Positions 19,901-27,739 of a DNA stretch of 64,000 nucleotides are shown here, piece by piece. The stretch comes from Odontocerum albicorne (taxonomy: Eukaryota > Arthropoda > Insecta > Trichoptera > Odontoceridae), in NCBI GenBank assembly GCA_949825065.1, contig OX463848.1:36919491-36983490 (forward strand), written 5' to 3'. The notes beneath the pieces are model-generated. The model was not told where the DNA came from, did not search any database, and worked only from the letters and a program-made list of their open reading frames with translations. The position numbers and the translations under genes were made by a program. The first letter of the stretch is position 1; every line of letters starts with the position of its first letter.

Positions 19901-22560
19901 TTTCTCATGCCCAATACTTCATGCAGGATATGACCCACGCGGTCTTTTGAGATGCCTACTGTCTCAGCTATCTCGCGCACCTTCAATCGGCGGTCTGCCA
20001 ATACGAGATCGTGGATTTTTGTCACGTTATCCTCCGTGGTAGCCGTTTTCGGGGCACCTGGGCGTGGCTCATCAAAAATCGACGTGCGATCACGTTGAAA
20101 CTCGTTAAACCAATTTTTGATGATCACCATCGAAGGAGAAGAGTCACCGTACACAGCATCCAAGCGCTCTTTGATTTCGCTGCGCGATTTCCCTTTCAAA
20201 AACAAGAATCGAATCACTGACCGATATTGCTCTTTTTCCATTTTTCTCAAATCCGCAGACACGCTCGCTTCCACACGCGGTCAAAACAAAACTACGCTTC
20301 CGATTCGGCTGAAATTTTGACAGTAGCTGTCAACGAGAATGTACTACGCGATAAACAATTGCTCTTGCGATAGTGGTGCCATCAGGCGGTGAGGCTAAGT
20401 ACTTATCGGACCGCCCTCGTATATATTTGATTTTTGTTCATTTTGGCCTCTTCCAATTCTTGCATTTAGTGCATGTCACCAAATAGTCATCTTAATTTAG
20501 ATTACAGTCTCCTGCTTTCTGTGAGTGATGCGCTCTTGACTGCAATTAAAATATTCAGCGTGCAAAGTGTTAATTTGTGTCTAGTGTATTTATAAATTTT
20601 AAATAAAAAATATTATTACATTTTTCAATTTCAAATTCAGTATTCAAACCATTATGCCATTATAATAAAAACAATACAGACCCTTTAGACCTTGGGTCGA
20701 ATGGAGATTAAACGGTTGTGTATCTTGAAAGAAATATTTGTATCTATAAACATGGTAGCATTTGAATTGAATGGATGGTTCCCAGTAATTATTGAATAAA
20801 AAAAGTGAAAACAATGCACAGATTATCTTACAGAAGACGATAGCATTTCTCACTCATGCAGGAAATTTGCCATTACAGGTATTATGCAATATGCTATGTC
20901 TTTAGTTTTTATTCAATCATACTATAGAATTCTTCTTAGGATAATGTAATACATTTATGGTAATCATTACACTGTACGTACATACAGCTGTATATGAATT
21001 AATGTGAAGAGAGATAAAAGAGTTGAAACAGGTGGTAATTAGCCATAAAAAAAATAAAAAAATGTTAAACCGTTTAAATATTCATTAATTTAATAAAGAA
21101 TATGTTTGTTTGCCTTTAGCTTTTATACACTTCATGTACACTTTTGACATGGATTCAATAAGTTTTTTGCAGCTTTCCAATATTTGCTCATCCCAAAACC
21201 ACATGTTAATTACTGCTTCAATCATATTTTCTTTCGTTGTATAGTCTCTTTCTCAATCCTGGCTTTACAAATAGCCTATAAATTTTCAATTGAATTTATG
21301 TCAACAGAGGATAATATTGTTTTCTTGGAAATAGTTAATCATCTTAGATTTGTGGCACAGTGCAGAATCTTGCTGGAATACTGTATTCTCCATTATTTAT
21401 ATTGACTTTTTCCAGCTTTTTTATCAATCTCATATCGGTGCACTTGTTTCTATTAATGGAATGATAAATAGTCAGAAAATAAACAACCGATTGACTTTTT
21501 ATGGCTAATTTGAATTATTTTATCTTTGTTCACTTTAATTTGCACACTACTGTACACATGTTACATTACACATGTTCCTTTTGAAGTAGATTGAGAGGAC
21601 AGATTTTCCTGCATTTCTTGTCATGCACTCAGTTATCTACTGGTCTACATCCATACATCTCATCGTTCATGTTCTTCTTTTATTTCTTAAATGTGTCATT
21701 TTAATTTTAGATGTAAAATCATTTCTGTACAATTATTACTTTTTCTTGTATTGTTTTTGTTATTTTATTATAATACATTTACTCATATACATAAATATTT
21801 TTGAAATTATTTAAATTAAAAATAAATTTATTATTTCTTCCAGGTATTGGCTGTGCTATCTCAATGGCCTCTGTTTGGCAGTTCATTCTTCGCAGTGAAG
21901 CGTGTGTCGGGTGGAGCAGGCACCCCCGAATGGAGGGAGCACATCCTGGCTCTCAACAGGCGCGGGGTACACTTCTTGGACGTGCAGACTCATGAAACAC
22001 TGCAGCACTGGCCTTTTGCTGAGGTTATCAGCACTAGGAAGGTAAATTCTTTTTTTTTATTATTTCATCATTATGGATTTCACAGATACTGTTCTAAATT
22101 TTATTAAGTATCTGTCTTTTAAAATATGAATGTGCAATTCTTTCTTTGAAGAAGTATATACCATTTTTAATTTGTATTCAATCCATAGGACCTCATAAGT
22201 GAAGGTTCATATAGATTTAGTTACTCAGTTGGCAAATATACCAGACCACCAGTATGGAGCATGTCTGCACATGCAAAGTAGATAGATATTGCATCAAATG
22301 AAACATATCACCTAAACACTCTGATCAACCCCAATGGAAACAGTTTACTTATTTGCTGGAATAACAGCCTAATCACTTTGATATTTTGTGTACAGGTGAG
22401 ATCTGAGGATGGCTCTTTGTTCCTGGACATGAAGTGCGGCTCACTGCTCCAGCAGCGTGTGACACGTCTTCAGACGGAGCAAGCGCATGAGGTTTCCCGC
22501 CTGGTGCGCCAATACATCACGCTACAGCAGGCCAATGCTGGCCAGATCAACTCCGACTGA
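7678..22560 (+). CDS. Unconventional myosin tail (MyTH4-FERM), myosin XV-like, C-terminal nine exons
   Basis: Nine exons join in frame to give about 528 residues ending at a TGA at 22558-22560: 7678-7984, 10730-10884, 12306-12444, 14520-14648, 16018-16227, 17727-17885, 18522-18647, 21844-22041, 22396-22560. The order is a charged linker, a MyTH4 domain (AVECFSCVLRYCGD, then DEVYCQLMKQTT and CQRAWRLMS), FERM F1 (from RQIYRLPGG), F2 (VLFNQVAPDYL to VLSQWPLFGS) and F3/PH-like (HILALNRRGVHFLDV to the end). MyTH4-FERM tails of actin motors bind microtubules and cargo or adhesion partners, and class XV myosins work at tips of actin protrusions. I favour myosin XV over VII from the F2/F3 wording and the short C-terminal end; class VII or XXII cannot be excluded. 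Every junction is phase 0 except exon 2/3 (phase 2). The motor lies left of the window. The exons are clearly GC-richer than the introns, which are packed with transposons. The nearest clear AATAAA after the stop is near 23332. Confidence 0.88.
8195..8425 (+). repeat. Interspersed repeat family C (retroelement 3' end)
   Basis: It starts GGGTGTGGGCTGAAAAACAT, carries GAGCCCAGACCTTTTGATAG and ends TATCAATAAACCTATTATTT followed by (TTTA)n, a typical LINE/SINE tail. Other copies are at 53105-53345 and, degenerate, 15455-15635. Confidence 0.65.
8426..8793 (+). mobile_element. LINE-A 3' fragment
   Basis: Contains TATGAGAGTGAAACATGGAC, ACATGGGGTGACAGTATATA and GATGAAGAAGAGCAC, the DNA of the reverse transcriptase tail (YESETW... 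HGV... MKKS). It is cut at its end by the hairpin at 8794. Confidence 0.65.
8794..8880. repeat. Near-perfect long hairpin
   Basis: Arms of 39 bp (8794-8832 and 8842-8880) differ at a single position and enclose a 9-nt loop. It interrupts the LINE-A copy. The flank to the right (GTGTTTGATAAAACAAATTA) is shared with 571-596, so the hairpin belongs to a repeated element. Confidence 0.9.
9000..10240. other. Intronic DNA, mostly featureless
   Basis: A 31-bp tandem duplication (TTTAAATGATTCATTAATGC, ~9148-9200) is visible. The stretch 9530-9760 is GC-richer with overlapping open frames, but no family could be named. Confidence 0.4.
10243..10575 (+). repeat. tRNA-like SINE head and family B body
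   Basis: CATGGCCTAATATAAGCATG resembles a pol III A box and GGGTTCGAATCCTAGTGG a B box about 45 bp later. The body then follows family B (CAGCCACCACCTTCCTATCC at ~10424 and CTCTAAACGGCGCTATATAA). This suggests that family B, at least in this form, is a SINE. It is not a functional tRNA gene: no cloverleaf is apparent. Confidence 0.5.
10730..10884 (+). CDS. Myosin exon 2 of 9: MyTH4 core
   Basis: The acceptor is attttgcag|cac and the donor ctcaa|gtgagc. It encodes the MyTH4 helix pair with HKHAALRDEVYCQLMKQ and CQRAWRLMSIV, the most conserved stretch of this domain. It leaves two bases of a lysine codon that the next exon completes. Confidence 0.9.
11095..11555. repeat. Tandem duplication, 230-bp unit, two copies
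   Basis: CCTTAGTTCAGTTTGATTCA starts both units (11095 and 11325); they differ at only a handful of positions. It lies in myosin intron 2 and has no recognisable coding content. Confidence 0.9.
11556..12305. other. Intronic DNA, nothing recognised
   Basis: AT-rich sequence ending in the polypyrimidine tract of myosin exon 3. No repeat signature or coding potential stands out. Confidence 0.5.
12306..12444 (+). CDS. Myosin exon 3 of 9: end of MyTH4
   Basis: The acceptor is tttttccag|gcc and the donor gaggag|gtaatt. It completes the split lysine and continues PYLLEYLTSAAGD, the usual end of MyTH4, then a basic segment leading to the FERM domain. Confidence 0.88.
12642..13229. mobile_element. 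TTAA-flanked piggyBac-type MITE (588 bp)
   Basis: TTAA at 12638-12641 and 13230-13233 flank ends reading CCCTTCCTGTCC on the left and AGCACAGGAAGGGAAAGG on the right. The inverted termini agree apart from a short insertion. The TTTTTTTAGCACAG motif near the right end resembles the right end of the 58795-61444 family. No coding sequence. Confidence 0.7.
13230..13799. other. Intronic DNA with an unidentified GC-richer segment
   Basis: About 13270-13530 has a 64-codon minus-strand open frame and looks like an old retroelement piece, but no family motif is readable. The rest is AT-rich. Confidence 0.35.
13800..14345 (+). repeat. Family B repeat copy
   Basis: Extends from TTTGAGGTCAATTTTATCTT to the end signature CACCCTTGAGGATAGTCTGC. 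It includes GGTTTCTTTGTAGTTCGCC, the intact version of the site into which the 1647-2564 mariner inserted in another copy. Confidence 0.6.
14520..14648 (+). CDS. Myosin exon 4 of 9: start of FERM F1
   Basis: The acceptor is tttctag|gta and the donor gatctg|gtaaga. It has 43 codons in phase 0. RQIYRLPGGAERVVNT and the following TVVQDVIHDLCDL are the ubiquitin-like F1 lobe of a myosin FERM. Confidence 0.88.
14735..15410 (+). mobile_element. LINE-A 3' fragments, two partial copies in a row
   Basis: The first piece encodes [34 protein letters not shown] and MKKSMLR, then after a stop WLDQVNDIL. This is the tail of a LINE reverse transcriptase protein (the YGSETW... GHVE... GRPRK.WLDQ class common in insects). 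A second, shorter copy of the distal part follows from ~15125 and ends in CCCCGATAGGGAGATGGTAT. Confidence 0.75.
15455..15635 (+). repeat. Family C repeat, degenerate copy
   Basis: GGTGTGGCTTGAAAAACATC at the start and TTATCAATAAACAAGATTAT at the end match the family seen at 8195-8425. Confidence 0.5.
16018..16227 (+). CDS. Myosin exon 5 of 9: FERM F1 to F2
   Basis: The acceptor is ttgtcag|att and the donor actgag|gtaaaa. It has 70 codons in phase 0. FSLYCIVQGDAFTMPL and ADEYILDV are F1; FYLIFCRSVWYHPLR is the F1/F2 boundary seen in MyTH4-FERM myosins. The following intron carries a mariner. Confidence 0.88.
16298..17092 (+). mobile_element. Mariner lacking the 5' half of its transposase
   Basis: Terminal inverted repeats start ACACATCGATCAATAAGTCC and are mirrored at the right end; TA flanks both (16296-16297, 17093-17094). 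At 795 bp it keeps all of the 3' half. It lies in myosin intron 5 in the same orientation as the host gene. Confidence 0.92.
16379..17028 (+). pseudogene. Truncated mariner transposase
   Basis: The readable protein starts in mid-transposase and shows all three catalytic regions: YVTMDEIWIHHYTPE, FHQDNAPCH and PPYSPDLAP. In-frame stops follow SVF (16586-16588) and LHE. The third catalytic region continues A-T-I-D-F, unlike the usual C/S-D-F. It ends GDYVDE at ~17028. The DNA-binding N-terminal ~140 residues are absent. Confidence 0.88.
17093..17726. other. Intronic DNA with a family B fragment
   Basis: 17145-17545 begins and ends with degenerate ATTATCCGGGG / TTATCCGGGTTTG motifs that could be the worn ends of a pogo-like element. 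17555-17640 is a family B 3' fragment (CTTGAGGAGAGTCTGCTCTT). Confidence 0.4.
17727..17885 (+). CDS. Myosin exon 6 of 9: FERM F2, first part
   Basis: The acceptor is atttccag|gtg and the donor aaagag|gtactt. It has 53 codons in phase 0, with FNQVAPDYLEGLLL and DVALVAALLHRAADL, the helical F2 lobe. Confidence 0.88.
18060..18300 (-). mobile_element. Different LINE tail fragment
   Basis: On the minus strand it reads a run like SLEKLVSAGRVEGRGARG followed by a W-DQI motif, the GRPR..W.DQ tail of a LINE reverse transcriptase ORF. It differs from LINE-A and is broken by stops. Confidence 0.45.
18522..18647 (+). CDS. Myosin exon 7 of 9: FERM F2, second part
   Basis: The acceptor is cattttgcag|ata and the donor gcacag|gtaagg. 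It has 42 codons in phase 0. KFLLPKPVLGLREVRPARW aligns with the LLP...W segment of myosin F2 lobes. The 3.2-kb intron that follows holds a mariner and a Tc1 relic. Confidence 0.87.
18900..19137 (+). mobile_element. LINE-A 3' fragment abutting a mariner
   Basis: GGTAGAGGAAGACCAAGGAA and GTATGGTTGGATCAAGTGAA are the [13 protein letters not shown] part. The copy stops at the TA where the 19138-20419 mariner begins. Confidence 0.65.
19138..20419 (-). mobile_element. Nearly full-length mariner
   Basis: 1282 bp with inverted termini CGAGGGTGATCTGATAAGT (left) and the imperfect mirror CTTATCGGACCGCCCTCG (right), flanked by TA (19136-19137, 20420-20421). It sits in myosin intron 7, antisense to the host gene. 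It is the best-preserved transposon in the window. Confidence 0.95.
19202..20274 (-). pseudogene. Mariner transposase, one stop and one frameshift
   Basis: A start at 20274 (or the inner MEKEQ) opens a ~350-codon mariner transposase: DNA-binding half with KNWFNEFQR and KLSARWVPRLLTP, then VTVDKKWMH, FHHDNAPAHTS and YSPDLAPCDFF. The last two aspartates are 34 residues apart, the DD34D pattern. Lesions are a TAG (19750-19752) where tyrosine is expected after WMH, K-K for E-T after the first aspartate, and a 1-base loss near 19303 that shifts the last ~40 codons; their proper frame still ends GDYVEK with TAA at 19202. Confidence 0.93.
20985..21552 (-). mobile_element. Tc1-like transposon relic
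   Basis: Both ends begin TACAG and share a long imperfect inverted repeat reaching the motif AATTAGCCATAAAAA (left ~21037, right ~21500 in reverse). On the minus strand 21400-21090 reads a decayed Tc1 transposase C-terminal half: VFQQDSALCHKSKMIN, then several stops, then MIEAVINMWFWDEQILE and the usual KKLIESMSK ending. It is much older than the mariner next to it. Confidence 0.75.
21844..22041 (+). CDS. Myosin exon 8 of 9: end of F2 and start of F3
   Basis: The acceptor is cttccag|gta and the donor aggaag|gtaaat. It has 66 codons in phase 0. VLSQWPLFGSSFFAVKRV is the characteristic F2/F3 transition of MyTH4-FERM myosins, followed by the F3 strand ILALNRRGVHFLDV. Confidence 0.9.
22396..22560 (+). 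CDS. Myosin exon 9 of 9: end of F3 and stop codon
   Basis: The acceptor is gtgtacag|gtg. It has 54 codons and TGA. The final helix (QAHEVSRLVRQYITLQQ) closes the F3 lobe; only ten residues follow it, so the protein ends with its FERM domain as usual. Confidence 0.9.
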   Translation: MRSEDGSLFLDMKCGSLLQQRVTRLQTEQAHEVSRLVRQYITLQQANAGQINSD

Positions 22561-22678
22561 TATACTGAGTATTCTCAGCTATAAGGTACTTATTTTTTAA
22601 TATTGTTTTTATGATAGATTTCTTTTACTTTAAAAATACTTTCTATATGTTCATATTACAGGGCTAGTCATTTGTTAA

Positions 22679-22833
22679 CACGTTGACTGCCGACGCACAA
22701 ACAACACGCTACGACGGGTGCCGTCGGCAGACTGACCTATAGAAGTGACATACTGATATTACGCGTAAGTGCGTGATCGGCACCCAGCGCTCTCCTCTCA
22801 TTACGCACAAACGCATAATCGGCAGTCAACGTG
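22679..22833. mobile_element. TTAA-flanked MITE (155 bp) just after the myosin stop codon
   Basis: CACGTTGACTGCCGA at the left and TCGGCAGTCAACGTG at the right are perfect 15-bp inverted repeats, flanked by TTAA on each side (22675-22678, 22834-22837). It begins 118 bp past the stop codon, so it is probably in the 3' UTR. It is GC-rich compared with its surroundings. Confidence 0.88.
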
Positions 22834-23074
22834 TTAAACAGATAAATAGCAAGTCTTACGAAGTACGCATCTCAAATGGTAGCAATATGATCTTTGTTGA
22901 GTGATTGATAGGCTATACCTCGTGATAGAGGATGATTGTCAGCCATCCTGTGAATGGAAGACGCCTGTATGTGCATTGGTTTACTGTGTGCAAACTGTTG
23001 CACTTCAGTAAGCATACATTTTTGGCAGATCCTAGAGTTTTGATGTTAAGGAGATTAAACTTCCAACAGGTTTA

Positions 23075-23290
23075 ATCAGCTGCTGCCTTTTGTTAGGCAG
23101 TTTTATATAGAAGTATTTTTGTGTTGTTTAATAACACCATAAGAATTTATGATAAGCAACGTATAAGCTACATGAAAACACAGATTCAGATATTAAATGG
23201 CCTAAGAGTAAAACCATTTAGAACATTCAACAGCAATTTATTCAGTGGATTGTAAATCATTATTTTTTCACATTTCAGATTTTTTATGAG
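23075..23290 (+). repeat. Family B upstream-part fragment
   Basis: GCCTTTTGTTAGGCAGTTTT and AAGAATTTATGATAAGCAAC match the region ~3785-3900 of the long family B copy. Confidence 0.5.
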
Positions 23291-23400
23291 GAGTTTGCGC
23301 ATAATGAAGCATAAATAACAAAAATATATTTAATAAAATGGACATTATTTTTAACACGTTTTGCAAGTGTAAATCATCTTGAGGATGTAAATATTATTTT

Positions 23401-23490
23401 ATTATTGTAAAATATTATATTTAGTATTTTTAAATAATATTTTATTATTGTAAAATATTATATTTAGTATTTTTAAATAATATTTTATTC
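23401..23490. repeat. Tandem duplication, 43-bp unit
   Basis: ATTATTGTAAAATATTATAT occurs at 23401 and again at 23444 in otherwise identical 43-bp units. Confidence 0.85.
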
Positions 23491-23810
23491 CATCCAATTT
23501 TTATTATTTTGTTAAATTTAAAATAATTTAATCTACTTGTATAAAAGAAAGACTTACCTTTCAAAAAAATTTAAATCTACCATCAATATAACTTAATTTT
23601 CTTATCAATAAATCTAACTTTGGAAATTTAATGAAACTTGTGTTGATATTCGTATAAACATAATTTTAAGATATTAGTTTTTGTAATATTTTTTTAGAAT
23701 TCATAATTAGTTTCTGAATTGAAAAAAATATATGTTTGTAATACAATCTTGACTACCTTTATATAATTTTGAAATTGATTTATTTTGTTGAAAGTGTAAG
23801 TCCTATTAGT

Positions 23811-23966
23811 CAGTGTTAAAGCTACTTTGAAAAAGTAATACTGTTACAGCTACTTCACACTTTAAAGTAGCATGCTACTCAAGAAGTAAAAAGTAGTAAC
23901 GGCATTACTTTACAGCTACTTTTAATACAAAGTGAGCTACTGGTAGCATATTGCAAAGCAACACTG
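23811..23966. mobile_element. Possible small hAT-type MITE
   Basis: Ends CAGTGTT and AACACTG are inverted; the inside has repeated AGCTACTTT motifs. A related degenerate segment is near 39745-39850 (AAAGCTACTTTGAAAATGTG). The flanking 8-mers do not match convincingly. Confidence 0.4.
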
Positions 23967-24724
23967 CATTTAGGTTAGAATTTTGAACACATCAACTAGA
24001 ATACAAATCATATCATAAAACTTTTAAATTTGTTATAATTTTTAATAATTTCATTGTATTTTTGCATTTAAAAAGCAAGATATCAATAAAAAAAAGTGAT
24101 TAAATCTTATTAATATATATTTTTTGTGAACAAAACTCAAGTTAAAAAATACTTTGAATTAAATACTCATTTTCCATAAATTTTTTTAATGATTTTATCA
24201 GAATAATGTCACAAGATTTTGATTATTTTTTTTTAGTTTGTAAATCTAGATTAAAAATTCATAATTGATGTTGTGAAGTATTATTTTGTATATAAATAAT
24301 ATAATAATATATATAAAAGTCATGTTACATAAATAAATATACATATAAACAAAATATTATGCTCAATATTAAGATTCTGAATAATATCAGTCTATATATT
24401 TGAATTCACAATTTTTTTAACAAAATGGGATGAATATTATTTTTATTCGATACAAATTAAAACAAAACTTATTTTTCTATGTAAAATATAAAAATTGACA
24501 TTAATATTTGTGTATTTTTTTGTTATATTACAAAATTTTTATTATTATTTTTTTTTTTATTTATTTAGATCATAGTTACATACATGAACTTCATAAATCT
24601 TATTTTTACAACCAGCTGAAAACTAATTATTTTTCTTTACTATCTTGAACAAAAAATAAGAAATTTTTCAAATTCATATTAAAAAATTTATTTTTGATTA
24701 ATTAAATTTAGTAAAATAAAAATA
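23967..24724. other. Very AT-rich intergenic DNA
   Basis: Long T and A runs, no repeat or coding signature. It lies between the myosin 3' end and the nested pogo elements. Confidence 0.5.
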
Positions 24725-24828
24725 CAATAGTTCCCCCTTATCCGTAAAGGATACCAATCCACGACCCGCAGTAGATGTTTGAAACTACAAATAGTACCAA
24801 CCTCTATGTACTTTGTTTTTTCCTTATA

Positions 24829-25579
24829 CAGTGAAACCCCGTTTTTACGTTTTTGAAGGGACTGATAAAAAACCGTAATTGGAGGGAAAACGTAGATTCG
24901 GGGCTAGAAAAAAAATTGAAAATTATTTTTTATTTAGATAATCACGCAAATCGGAAAACTTTTTTCAATCGATTAGCGATTTTTTATTATCGTAGCCAAA
25001 GTTGTAATGGGTATCCCCAAATCACGCGCGAGTGAAACACGTGAACCAACTTGTTTATTATTTTTTTCGAGAATTTTCCTTTTCTCTTGAATCGATGTTT
25101 TTATTTGCTGAGACATTATTTGAAGGGATTCAACGAAAAATTAAAAGAAATGAAAAAAATGTAAATTGACACACGACAATTGAAATTGTATGTACACGAC
25201 CGACACGTTTAAAACACAAGCACAAATTGACCTGCCTATATAGTCTGCCTGCCTCTGATTCGCTAAATTTCCCACCAATTGTATCATATTACACGACTCG
25301 TGTAACCTTGACCATGAGCGCTGCAGGTGCAAACGTGTCTATAAATAGAAACAACATATTTCTTCTTCCTAATATTCATTTCAAATATTTTAAATCTTCG
25401 CGCATTTAATTAAATATGTTTATAAATTGATTTGCATTTTAAATATTTCAAACGTAAATTGCGGTAAAAAAAACGTAAAAGCGGGTACTAAATGTACTAA
25501 AATAAAACGGGATTGTAAAAATTGGACGCAAATAGCGGGAAAACGTGAATTCCGGGCACGTAAAAACGGGGTTTCACTG
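24829..25579 (-). mobile_element. Inner pogo-like element with a CENP-B-type DNA-binding remnant
   Basis: Inverted ends CAGTGAAACCCCGTTTTTAC match perfectly over 20 bp or more, with TA on both sides (24827-24828, 25580-25581). It is 751 bp and lies wholly inside the outer element. On the minus strand it retains only the first 47 codons of a pogo transposase. Confidence 0.88.
24973..25116 (-). pseudogene. pogo transposase N-terminal fragment (47 residues)
   Basis: ATG at 25116 opens 47 codons starting MSQQIKTSIQEKRKILE, then VSLARDLGIPITTLATI and a TAA at 24973. This is the CENP-B/psq-type helix-turn-helix found at the start of pogo/Tigger transposases. The DDE domain is missing. Confidence 0.75.
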
Positions 25580-25891
25580 TACATATATAAACCTATAATA
25601 AAGTTAATTTTTAAATAAGGCACAGTTAAAGATTGACAAAAGTCACTTATAACAGAATAGAACAATCATAATAATATTTTGCAATAAAAGTTATGTGAAT
25701 GTGGTGGTCTCTCTCTCTCTTTTAAATTATCTTATTGAACCTTATTCATCTTTCTTCTTCTTGTAACAGATGAAGCGAGTTGACCAACACATTAGGCTAC
25801 TATTGACCTTTTAATAGATACATTGAAATTTTCTATACACTATTTGAGTTTTGCGGGGGTAACTGAGATCGCGTATAAGGGGGCCCTACTG

Positions 25892-26394
25892 TACATATCG
25901 AATTATTGTTGGAAAAAAAATATTATCTATTGTTTTTTTTTTACTTAAAAAAATTGTTTAAAATACATTCTTCTTGCAACATTCCAGTAGTTTAGGAGTA
26001 TATATTTTTTTTTGTAGAAATGATTCAATACAAATTTGACATTTGCTATAATTTTTTTTATTTGTAAAGAATGTTTTTCCATTTAATCAAAATGTTTGTC
26101 TTATTTTCATTTGTTGTCTGTTAAGTTTTAAATGTTTGTTTGTATGTCAGAGGCATTTTTTGAGAATTGTAACAGACAATAATGAGAATAAAACGTGGTT
26201 GTAAAGTTATAATAAATACATTGAGTTGTTTACCTTATTTAAGTGAAAATGTCATATTAAAATAAGTTTAATAAAGTATTTACTGAATAAAAAATGACTT
26301 TAAATTGAAACCCCTCAAACAATTAACCCTTAGGATATACGTTAATCATTTAATTTCTTTATATCAAACAATCAGAATTCAGTAAAAAAAGTTT
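25892..26394. other. AT-rich intergenic DNA, nothing recognised
   Basis: Short T-rich open frames only. No inverted repeats or family signatures before the TTAA at 26395. Confidence 0.5.
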
Positions 26395-26398
26395 TTAA

Positions 26399-27395
26399 CC
26401 CTTTGCACTTGAATGCCGCCATTGAGGCGGTATGCATGATATGCCGTATTACTCAAGTGTCGCCGCTGTGGCGCCAAGAAAATAAAGTCTTATTTCTCAA
26501 TATTTTTAATATATTGGGTTTATCAGTTTCCAATATTATTTAACCAAGGATCATATTAGTACAATTAAATAATAATAAGTTATGAAATTTGATCGAGTAA
26601 GGTAGGTTAGTTCTGCAGATAACGATATTATTGCTCGCACTTGAGGAGGCGAGATAGCAACACAAAATACCACTCTCAAAACACAATGGAACCTTTTGTT
26701 TGGTGACAAACAAGTCCCAAGGGCGACATGTGTACTTTCCTGGTATATTATTACCGTATAAGCTAATTGTGCTGAGAAATATCATAATTCAATGCGTACT
26801 GCACGACATGTTGCGGTCACATTTCAATAACTATAGGAGTCCCTAAAATGGTGGAGGAAACTCTTTTTTTTGGGGGATGGAGGTGTGTGTCATAAACTCT
26901 TATATACTTTATAAAGTTTCCAAGGAAGAAATCATTTGAAATTTGTAAAATGATTGGTTGATCAATTAGTAGGAGATTATCGAGGAGATACTCCATTTCG
27001 ACAACACTCTGCTACTCTCCCTACAGAAGACCGACTTATAAATAAATTGCATATTCTAGGTTCTGGAACTAGTAAGGACTGCGCAGTATGTTTCAATAGA
27101 AAAATTCCGGATGGAAGAAAAAAAACACGATTATATTGCGAAACCTGCGAAAGTAAACCTGGACTTCACGTTGGGGATTGTTATGTAAAATACCATACAA
27201 TGAGAAACATCAAATAATCCATTTTCATGTCCATTATATTCCTTACATACCTATTTTACCAAAACAAAATAAAAAAAAAAGTTTTTTTTATTTTTATAAA
27301 TTTAATTATATTTCAACGTAAATGTATTTTTTTTTCTTAAAAAATGTTTCGAGTTGGCGGTAGGCACATAACAAAAAGCTTTCTAGTGCAAAGGG
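26399..27395 (+). mobile_element. piggyBac-like derivative keeping only the transposase C-terminus
   Basis: TTAA (26395-26398) CCCTTTGCACT ... AGTGCAAAGGG TTAA (27396-27399): perfect 11-bp inverted ends and target duplication. At 997 bp it has lost about two thirds of a full element. It differs in its ends from the 58795-61444 family, so it is a second piggyBac lineage. Confidence 0.93.
26940..27217 (+). pseudogene. piggyBac transposase C-terminal cysteine-rich domain
   Basis: Upstream, after frameshifts, DNA near 26857-26905 still spells W-R-K-L-F-F-W-G-M-E-V. From ~26950 an open frame runs 87 codons: DQLVGDYRGDTPF, then DCAVCFNRKIPDG, LYCETCESKPGLHVGDCY and KYHTMRNIK, stop at 27215-27217. 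CxxC...CxxC...H...C...H is the zinc-binding domain that recognises the transposon ends in piggyBac. The catalytic aspartates are gone. This ORF itself is intact. Confidence 0.85.
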
Positions 27396-27415
27396 TTAAA
27401 AGAGATTCATATTTT

Positions 27416-27735
27416 TTAAAACATCGTCGTTATTGCCGGGCCTCGTAGTTGAGGATCCTTAACGTCCATCTTGAGCTGTTCCTCCACGTCAACCATGTAA
27501 TCTGTGAGAGAACGGCCCGATCCTAGATGCACATTTCTTCCTGCAGACGTCACAGATAAGTGTATCTTGTTGAGCTGCCTGGTAATGCTGACGCATGTTC
27601 CCGGCAAGCTGACTGTTTCTCACATGTCTAGTTGTTGAGGCGACATCAGCTCGAGAACAGGTAGGTCTCCACATTCCACGATCTTGAGCCAACTGCTCCC
27701 AGTCTTCAGATGCCCCGCACGAAGTCAGCAACTCA
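27416..27735 (-). mobile_element. LINE-B 3' end with zinc-finger-like tail
   Basis: On the minus strand: EDWEQLAQDRGMWR, then DTLICDVCRKKCASRIGPF and SHR, the C-terminal CCHH-type tail found on some insect LINE ORF2 proteins, followed by a 3' untranslated end with GATCCTCAACTACGAGGCC. Pieces of the same end are at 51080-51215 (+) and 63460-63525 (-). It abuts the piggyBac TTAA at 27399. Confidence 0.7.
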
Positions 27736-27739
27736 TAGA

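Larger units (their letters stand above)
24725..25891. mobile_element. Outer Tigger/pogo-like element, interrupted
   Basis: Left end CAATAGTTCCCCCTTATCCG and right end reading inward CAGTAGGGCCCCCTTATAC are imperfect inverted repeats flanked by TA (24723-24724, 25892-25893). Removing the inner element leaves ~416 bp, a non-autonomous size. A related fragment lies at 28548-28800. Confidence 0.7.

Noticed and set aside
21623..21814. Hydrophobic 63-codon ORF as a membrane peptide gene
   Set aside because: Composition simply reflects a T-rich intron, with no start context or conservation signal.
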